A stretch of DNA of 12,718 nt from Dethiobacter sp. (GTDB lineage: Bacteria > Bacillota_D > Dethiobacteria > Dethiobacterales > Dethiobacteraceae). A program made the position numbers and the translations under genes. A model generated the notes under the pieces. The model saw only the letters and a list, made by a program, of their open reading frames with translations. It ran no database searches and was not told where the DNA came from. Below, piece by piece: positions 8,118 to 12,718 of the stretch (within the stretch, counting starts at the first letter, position 1; every line of letters begins with the position of its first letter). The stretch covers positions 1-12,718 of the forward strand of contig JAGXSQ010000048.1 in the NCBI GenBank assembly GCA_018333395.1. Direction: 5' to 3'.

Positions 8118-9129
8118 AGAAGCTGGCGTCGATATTGCCGCCGGCAACGAGGCTGTTCGCTTGATGCGAGCGGCGGTGCGGACCACCTTCCGCCCGGAGG
8201 TGTTGGCGGACATTGGTGGCTTTGGCGGTCTGTTTGCCTTGGACACCAGAAAATACCGGGAACCGGTACTGGTAGCCGGGGCTGACGGTGTCGGCACCAA
8301 ATTGAAAATCGCTTTTCTGCTGGACAAACATGATACCATTGGCCAGGACGCGGTGGCTATGTGCGTCAATGATATTATTGTCCAAGGGGCCGAACCGCTT
8401 TTTTTTCTGGACTATCTGGCCGTGGGCCGGCTGGAACCGGCCAAGGTAGCTACCATTGTCGCCGGCGTGGCTGCCGGTTGCCGGCAGGCTGGTTGCGCGC
8501 TGCTTGGTGGGGAGACGGCGGAAATGCCGGGGTTTTACCCGCCGGAAGAGTATGACGTGGCCGGCTTTGCCGTGGGGGTGGTGGAGCGTAGTCAGGTGGT
8601 GGACGGCAGCACCATACAGGTTGGCGACGTGCTCATCGGGCTTCCCTCCTCCGGCCTGCACAGCAACGGCTATTCGCTGGCGCGCCAGGTATTTTTTGCG
8701 CAGGCGGGCTGGACGGTGGACAGGCATGTGCCGGAGTTTGGGAGGACGCTGGGCGAGGAATTACTGGAACCGACCAGGATTTATGCGCGGCCGGTACTGG
8801 CGCTGCTGGCCGGGGTGCCTGTCCGCGGCATGGCTCACATCACTGGTGGCGGCTTAGTGGAAAACGTGCCGCGCTGCCTGCCTGCCGGCCTTGGTGTGCT
8901 TTTAGATCGCCAAGCCTGGGAGTTGCCGTCGGTGTTCTCTGTGCTGCAGTCGCTGGGCAGCGTACCGGAAGCAGAAATGCTGCGAACCTTTAATATGGGC
9001 CTCGGGCTTGTACTTGTCGTTCCGGCAGAGGGTGCTGACTTGGCGCAGACAGTGCTGCGCGAGGCGGGTGAAAAACCTGTCGTTGTTGGGGAAGTAGTAG
9101 AAGGCGAAGGAGTATGTTTTAAAGATTAG
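8101..9129 (+). CDS. purM: AIR synthetase, PurM
   Basis: PurM closes the imidazole ring, turning FGAM into AIR with ATP. The product is 342 residues from the GTG at 8101, close to the usual size of about 345, and belongs to the AIRS/PurL superfamily. The N-terminus [16 protein letters not shown] is diagnostic. It is followed by [22 protein letters not shown], the metal/ATP segment [56 protein letters not shown] and [17 protein letters not shown]. The GTG at 8101 gives MGTTYKEAG, the family-like start, and overlaps purF by 17 nt. An in-frame ATG at 8071 would add [10 protein letters not shown] but has no good ribosome binding site. The function is certain; the start is less so. A 14-nt gap leads to purN. 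Confidence 0.96.
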   Translation: MGTTYKEAGVDIAAGNEAVRLMRAAVRTTFRPEVLADIGGFGGLFALDTRKYREPVLVAGADGVGTKLKIAFLLDKHDTIGQDAVAMCVNDIIVQGAEPLFFLDYLAVGRLEPAKVATIVAGVAAGCRQAGCALLGGETAEMPGFYPPEEYDVAGFAVGVVERSQVVDGSTIQVGDVLIGLPSSGLHSNGYSLARQVFFAQAGWTVDRHVPEFGRTLGEELLEPTRIYARPVLALLAGVPVRGMAHITGGGLVENVPRCLPAGLGVLLDRQAWELPSVFSVLQSLGSVPEAEMLRTFNMGLGLVLVVPAEGADLAQTVLREAGEKPVVVGEVVEGEGVCFKD

Positions 9130-9136
9130 AGGAGGT
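9129..9136 (+). promoter_or_regulatory. Ribosome binding site of purN
   Basis: GAGGAGGT begins at the last base of the purM stop. It is 7 nt from the ATG at 9144 and 4 nt from an in-frame GTG at 9141. Spacing and the usual MK start favour 9144. Confidence 0.8.
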
Positions 9137-9143
9137 TTGCGTG

Positions 9144-9755
9144 ATGAAGCGTATTGCTGTGCTGGCCTCAGGTCAAGGCAGCAACCTGCAGGCTATTATG
9201 GACGCTGTGGAGAGTGGCAGAATCTCGGGTGCGGCCATAACGCTGGTGCTGAGCGACAGGAAAAGCGCCTTTGCTCTGGAGCGGGCTCGGCAGAGAAACA
9301 TCACTACGGCCTGCTTCAACCCGCGGAACTATGCTTCCCGGGAGGAGTACGACAGAGAGCTTGTGGCCTACTTGGAAGAACAGCAGATAGACCTGGTGGT
9401 ACTGGCCGGATTTATGCGCTTGCTAACCCCTTACTTTGTCTTGGCTTTCCAGAACAAAATCTTGAATATCCACCCCGCGCTGCTACCGGCCTTCCCGGGG
9501 AAAAACGGGGTGGCCGATGCGCTTGCTTACGGCGTGAAAGTTACCGGCTGTACAGTGCATTTTGTTGATGAGGGGCTCGATACAGGGTCCATCATCCTGC
9601 AAGAGGCACTGCCGGTTCGCGACGACGATACGGCAGAAAGTTTGCACCAGCGTATCCATGTTTTGGAACACCGGCTTTACCCGCGAGCCATCAATCTCTG
9701 GGTTAATGATAAAATAGAACTACAGGGAAGAAGGTGTTTGATTAGTGAAGAATAA
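9144..9755 (+). CDS. purN: GAR transformylase, PurN (10-formyl-THF dependent)
   Basis: PurN transfers a formyl group from 10-formyltetrahydrofolate to GAR, giving FGAR. The 203-residue length is normal. The N-terminus MKRIAVLASGQGSNLQAIMD carries the phosphate-binding GSN loop. The catalytic triad known from E. coli (Asn106, His108, Asp144) is matched by Asn108 and His110 in NIHPALLPAFPG and by Asp146 in VDEGLDTGSIILQEA. VLAGFMRLLTP (86-96) contributes to the folate site. The ATG at 9144 is preferred over the GTG at 9141, which would only add one Met. Its 3' end overlaps purH by 11 nt and contains the purH ribosome binding site (AAGGTG). Its presence shows the folate route at this step; purT is not seen in this window. 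Confidence 0.98.
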   Translation: MKRIAVLASGQGSNLQAIMDAVESGRISGAAITLVLSDRKSAFALERARQRNITTACFNPRNYASREEYDRELVAYLEEQQIDLVVLAGFMRLLTPYFVLAFQNKILNIHPALLPAFPGKNGVADALAYGVKVTGCTVHFVDEGLDTGSIILQEALPVRDDDTAESLHQRIHVLEHRLYPRAINLWVNDKIELQGRRCLISEE

Positions 9756-11289
9756 ACTGGCACTGCTTTCTGTTTCAGACAAAACGGGGCTGGTGGATTT
9801 TGCCCGCGGTCTGGTGGGGCAGGGCTTTGCCATTATCTCTACCGGCGGGACCAAGAAAACGCTGCAGGAGGCGGGTCTGCCGGTAAAAAGTGTTTCAGAA
9901 CTAACCGGTTTTCCGGAAATCCTGGACGGCCGCGTCAAAACACTGCATCCGCTTGTTCACGGCGGCATTCTGGCCCGCCGCGACCTAGAAGAGCACCAGC
10001 GTGAGATGGCCGAGCACGGCATCGGTACCATCGACCTAGTGGCCGTCAATCTTTATCCTTTTGCCCAGACGGTAGCTAAACCAACAGTAACGCTGGAGGA
10101 AGCCATAGAAAACATTGATATCGGTGGCCCGACTATGGTGCGCTCCGCCGCTAAAAACTACCGGCATGTGGCAGTAGTTGTCAACCCGACTCGCTACCAA
10201 GCGATTCTTGCCGAGATGGAGCAGAGTGGAGCTTTGAGCGAAGCGACGCGCTTTGCCCTAGCGGTAGAAGCGTTTACCCATACGGCGGAATATGATGCTA
10301 ACATCAGCGGGTGGCTCTACCGCCGGTTACCCGGCGCCTCCCTTTTCTCGGAAACGCTGGTACTGCCGTATACCTTAGCGCAGTCGCTACGCTACGGGGA
10401 AAACCCGCAACAGCAGGCCGCCTTTTATCATGAGTCATTCCCGCAGTCCGGCAGCATTGCCGCCGCCCGCCAGCTTCACGGCAGGGAGTTGTCCTTTAAC
10501 AACCTAAATGACCTTAATGCTGCCTGGGAAATAGTGCAGGAGTTTGCGGAACCGGTAGCGGTGGCCGTCAAACACGCCAACCCCTGCGGCGTAGCTGTGG
10601 GCAAAGACCTTTCCGAGGCTTACCTGCGTGCCTTTGATGCCGACCCGGTGTCCATTTTCGGTGGCATTGTGGCCGTCAACCGAGTGCTGGACGCCCGCAC
10701 GGCGGAAAAAATGAGTGAAATTTTCCTGGAGGTAGTCATGGCGCCGGCCTACGAGGAGGCGGCGCTGGCTATTTTGACTCGTAAAAAAGACCTTCGTCTG
10801 CTGCAGGCGCCGCTCGTTCCCGGCACCCGCACCTCTCTGGACTACAAAAAAGTTTCCGGTGGACTCTTGGTTCAGGAGTCGGACAGCGAGCCGGTCAACT
10901 CCTCCGGATGGGGAATGGTCACCAACGCCAAGCCGGACGCCAAAATGCTCGCGGACATGATTTTTGCTATGAAGGTGGTCAAACACGTCAAGTCTAACGC
11001 TATCGTGCTGGTCAAGGATGGTCAGACAATTGGCATCGGCGCCGGTCAGATGAACCGTGTCGGCGCAGCCCGCATCGCTATCGCCCAGGCCGGAGAAAAG
11101 GCGCGCGGTAGCATACTCGGTTCCGACGCTTTCTTCCCCTTCCGTGACACGGTGGATGAGGCGGCGAAAGCGGGTGTGGCCGGTATCGTCCAGCCCGGCG
11201 GTTCGCTGAAAGACCAGGAGTCGACTGAAGTAGCCAATGAGTACGGCATGACCATGGTCATGACCGGCAGACGTTTCTTTAAACACTAA
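9745..11289 (+). CDS. purH: Bifunctional AICAR transformylase / IMP cyclohydrolase, PurH
   Basis: PurH performs the last two steps: formylation of AICAR with 10-formyl-THF to FAICAR, then ring closure to IMP. The 514-residue product has the full two-domain length. The N-terminal MGS-like cyclohydrolase domain shows LLSVSDKTGLVDFA, ISTGGTKKTL (31-40), GRVKTLHPLVHGGILARR (62-79) and NIDIGGPTMVRSAAKN. The C-terminal transformylase domain has LRYGENPQQQAAFY (215-228), SFNNLNDLNAAWE, and the Lys276-His277 pair in VKHANPCGVAVG, equivalent to the catalytic Lys-His of the family. FGGIVAVN, GAGQMNRV and SDAFFPFRDTVDEA are also conserved. The GTG start has AAGGTG 8 nt upstream and overlaps purN, suggesting coupling. 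A 14-nt gap follows before purD. Confidence 0.98.
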   Translation: MKNKLALLSVSDKTGLVDFARGLVGQGFAIISTGGTKKTLQEAGLPVKSVSELTGFPEILDGRVKTLHPLVHGGILARRDLEEHQREMAEHGIGTIDLVAVNLYPFAQTVAKPTVTLEEAIENIDIGGPTMVRSAAKNYRHVAVVVNPTRYQAILAEMEQSGALSEATRFALAVEAFTHTAEYDANISGWLYRRLPGASLFSETLVLPYTLAQSLRYGENPQQQAAFYHESFPQSGSIAAARQLHGRELSFNNLNDLNAAWEIVQEFAEPVAVAVKHANPCGVAVGKDLSEAYLRAFDADPVSIFGGIVAVNRVLDARTAEKMSEIFLEVVMAPAYEEAALAILTRKKDLRLLQAPLVPGTRTSLDYKKVSGGLLVQESDSEPVNSSGWGMVTNAKPDAKMLADMIFAMKVVKHVKSNAIVLVKDGQTIGIGAGQMNRVGAARIAIAQAGEKARGSILGSDAFFPFRDTVDEAAKAGVAGIVQPGGSLKDQESTEVANEYGMTMVMTGRRFFKH

Positions 11290-11303
11290 AGGGGGAAATT
11301 TTT

Positions 11304-12575
11304 ATGCGTATACTGGTAGTAGGCGGCGGCGGCCGGGAACATGCCTTGGCCTGGAAACTAAACTTAAGTCCCCGTGTGCACAAAGTATATTGTGTGCCGG
11401 GCAACGCCGGTATCGCGCAGGTGGCCAAATGCCTCCCCCTGAACGTTGATGATGCCGATGGCTTGATTCGCCTAGCTGTGCAAAACGAGGTGGACTTGGT
11501 TGTAGTCGGGCCGGAGGCGCCGCTTACCGCCGGTCTGGTTGATGCTTTTACAGCCGCCGGAGTGCCGGCTTTCGGACCAAGCAAAGCCGCCGCTCGGCTT
11601 GAAGGCAGCAAAGTCTTTGCCAAACAGCTGATGGAGAAATACTCTATTCCCACGGCGTCAAGCAGAGTTTTTACCGACGCTGCCGCCGCTCTCGCCTATC
11701 TGGAGAAAAAGGAAGCTCCTGTTGTAGTCAAAGCTGATGGCCTGGCCTCCGGCAAGGGTGTGATCGTCGCTGCGAAAAAGGAAGAAGCGGCCGCCGCCGT
11801 TCGCCTGATTATGACGGACAGAGCCTTTGGCGATGCCGGCAACAAGGTGCTTATCGAAGAATACCTGACCGGGGAGGAAGTTTCCGTCATGGCTTTTACT
11901 GATGGCGAAACAGTACTCCCCATGGCTCCGGCCCAGGACCATAAAGCCGTCTATGACTTGGATACCGGCCCCAACACGGGTGGAATGGGCGCTTATTCGC
12001 CGACGCCGGTACTGACGCCTGAAATGCTGTCTGAAGTACAGACCAGAATCCTGTACCCTACCGTCCGTGCCTTACGCCGGGAAGGCATTGCTTTCCGCGG
12101 CGTCCTCTATGCCGGGCTGATGATGACGGCAACCGGCCCCAAAGTGCTGGAGTTCAACGTGCGCTTTGGTGACCCGGAATGTCAGGTAATTCTGCCCCGC
12201 TTAAAAAACGACCTTCCGGCGCTGATGCTGGCCACCATTAACGGCAATCTGAGCGAGCAAGAACTGACCTGGCATCGTCACCATGCCGCCTGTGTGGTGA
12301 TGGCTTCAGACGGCTATCCCGGTCCTTACGAAAAAGGGTTTGTCATCTCCGGTCTGGAAGAGGTGGCCAAGATGGCAGATGTCCAGGTTTTTCACGCCGG
12401 CACGGCCCTTAAAGACGGCAAAACGGTCACAGCCGGCGGCCGCGTGCTGGCGGTAACGGCTTGGGGGGCATCACTTCCTGTGGCTCTGGAGAAAGCGTAT
12501 GCTGCCTGCAACACCATTTCTTTTACCGGTGCTCACTACCGCAAAGATATTGGACAGAAGGCCTTGCGCCGATAA
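11304..12575 (+). CDS. purD: GAR synthetase, PurD
   Basis: PurD ligates glycine to phosphoribosylamine with ATP to make GAR, the second step of the pathway. The 423-residue product has the usual length and ATP-grasp architecture. The N-terminal domain opens with MRILVVGGGGREHALAWKL and continues with VVGPEAPLTAGLVD. FGPSKAAARLEGSKVFAK leads into the ATP-grasp fold, with VVKADGLASGKGV, IEEYLTGEEVSVMAFTDG, AQDHKAVYDLDTGPNTGGMGAYSP and the metal-binding LEFNVRFGDPECQVILP. The C-terminal domain ends ISFTGAHYRKDIGQKALRR. The ATG has AAAGGGGG (11288-11295) 8 nt upstream. It is the last recognisable purine gene, as in B. subtilis, and no hairpin plus T-tract follows its stop. Confidence 0.98.
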   Translation: MRILVVGGGGREHALAWKLNLSPRVHKVYCVPGNAGIAQVAKCLPLNVDDADGLIRLAVQNEVDLVVVGPEAPLTAGLVDAFTAAGVPAFGPSKAAARLEGSKVFAKQLMEKYSIPTASSRVFTDAAAALAYLEKKEAPVVVKADGLASGKGVIVAAKKEEAAAAVRLIMTDRAFGDAGNKVLIEEYLTGEEVSVMAFTDGETVLPMAPAQDHKAVYDLDTGPNTGGMGAYSPTPVLTPEMLSEVQTRILYPTVRALRREGIAFRGVLYAGLMMTATGPKVLEFNVRFGDPECQVILPRLKNDLPALMLATINGNLSEQELTWHRHHAACVVMASDGYPGPYEKGFVISGLEEVAKMADVQVFHAGTALKDGKTVTAGGRVLAVTAWGASLPVALEKAYAACNTISFTGAHYRKDIGQKALRR

Positions 12576-12576
12576 G

Positions 12577-12594
12577 ATGCCAAATAATTTGCAT
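12577..12594. repeat. Imperfect inverted repeat just after purD
   Basis: ATGCCAAAT and ATTTGCAT form two arms around a single A. They are complementary except for one unpaired C in the left arm. The arms are AT-rich and not followed by a T-tract, so this looks more like a protein-binding site than a terminator. Confidence 0.45.
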
Positions 12595-12595
12595 T

Positions 12596-12610
12596 TACTT
12601 AACATAAGTA
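12596..12610. repeat. Perfect 6-bp inverted repeat, TACTTA-ACA-TAAGTA
   Basis: Two exactly complementary 6-base arms are separated by 3 bases and sit between the candidate -35 and -10 elements. That placement would suit a repressor operator, but a 6-bp AT-rich palindrome can also arise by chance. Confidence 0.4.
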
Positions 12611-12633
12611 GCATATAGTCAAAGCATAAAAAT

Positions 12634-12640
12634 GGAGGGG
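12634..12640 (+). promoter_or_regulatory. Ribosome binding site of the lipoprotein gene
   Basis: GGAGGGG ends 8 nt before the GTG at 12649. A GTG at 12647 overlaps it in another frame but runs straight into TGA, so 12649 is the start. Confidence 0.8.
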
Positions 12641-12648
12641 TAATAAGT

Positions 12649-12718
12649 GTGAAAAAGAAAAAGTGGCTTATCTCGGCATTACTGCTTGCTTTCGTGGTGA
12701 TACCGGCGGCCGGCTGCC
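12649..12718 (+). CDS. Lipoprotein, N-terminal signal only (3' end beyond the window)
   Basis: Only 23 complete codons are present: MKKKKWLISALLLAFVVIPAAGC. This is a textbook lipoprotein signal peptide, with four lysines, a hydrophobic core at about residues 6-18, and the lipobox-like AAGC with Cys23 as the expected lipidation site. The protein would be lipid-anchored on the outer face of the membrane. Its function cannot be told from the signal peptide. Many Bacillota lipoproteins with such signals are solute-binding subunits of ABC transporters, and a nucleoside- or purine-binding role would suit the neighbourhood, but nothing here shows it. The GTG start is set by GGAGGGG 8 nt upstream. 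The gene could share the pur transcript or use the AT-rich gap as a promoter. Confidence 0.78.
   Translation, partial: MKKKKWLISALLLAFVVIPAAGC

Larger units (their letters stand above)
12576..12648 (+). promoter_or_regulatory. AT-rich gap after purD, possible promoter/operator for the lipoprotein gene
   Basis: This is the only sizeable gap in the window and is clearly more AT-rich than the genes. A weak sigma-A-like pair can be drawn: TTGCAT at 12589-12594 with CATATA at 12612-12617 (17-nt spacing) or TATAGT at 12614-12619 (19-nt spacing). Both match consensus poorly. Two inverted repeats lie across it. There is no GC-rich hairpin followed by T residues, so an intrinsic terminator for the pur operon is not apparent. 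Confidence 0.35.

Noticed and set aside
12577..12594. Intrinsic terminator for the pur operon
   Set aside because: The arms are AT-rich with a bulge, and no T-tract follows.

Overview
The window is almost entirely a de novo purine (IMP) biosynthesis operon. All genes lie on the + strand and are tightly packed. The organism looks like a member of the Bacillota, probably a clostridial or related lineage. The reasons are the three-part FGAM synthetase (PurS, PurQ and small PurL), a B. subtilis-type PurF with a propeptide and Fe-S cysteines, the gene order purB-C-S-Q-L-F-M-N-H-D, strong AGGAGG-type ribosome binding sites, and frequent GTG starts. The genes are GC-leaning by eye; I do not assign a genus.

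Layout: the 3' part of purK (2-529, cut by the window edge), purE (534-1055), purB (1100-2392), a small unrecognised membrane protein with a Lys/Ala-rich tail (2394-2804), purC (2809-3522), purS (3522-3773), purQ (3773-4471), purL (4468-6669), purF (6654-8117), purM (8101-9129), purN (9144-9755), purH (9745-11289) and purD (11304-12575). A 73-bp AT-rich gap with two inverted repeats follows. The first 23 codons of a lipoprotein gene (12649 onward) end the window. No gene-free stretch exceeds 300 bases.

Together the enzymes cover every step from PRPP to IMP: PurF makes phosphoribosylamine, PurD makes GAR, PurN makes FGAR with 10-formyl-THF, PurS/Q/L make FGAM, PurM makes AIR, PurK and PurE make CAIR through N5-CAIR, PurC makes SAICAR, PurB makes AICAR, and PurH makes FAICAR and then IMP. 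Junctions are short gaps or overlaps of 1 to 17 bases, which suggests one transcript with translational coupling. The operon promoter and any riboswitch or PurR site would lie upstream and are not visible.

I see no mobile element, CRISPR array, RNA gene or clearly new system. The points most worth a second look are the membrane protein between purB and purC, the G8 tract where purF overlaps purM, two possible PurF starts giving different propeptides, the purK-purE order, and the palindromic gap with the lipoprotein gene after purD.
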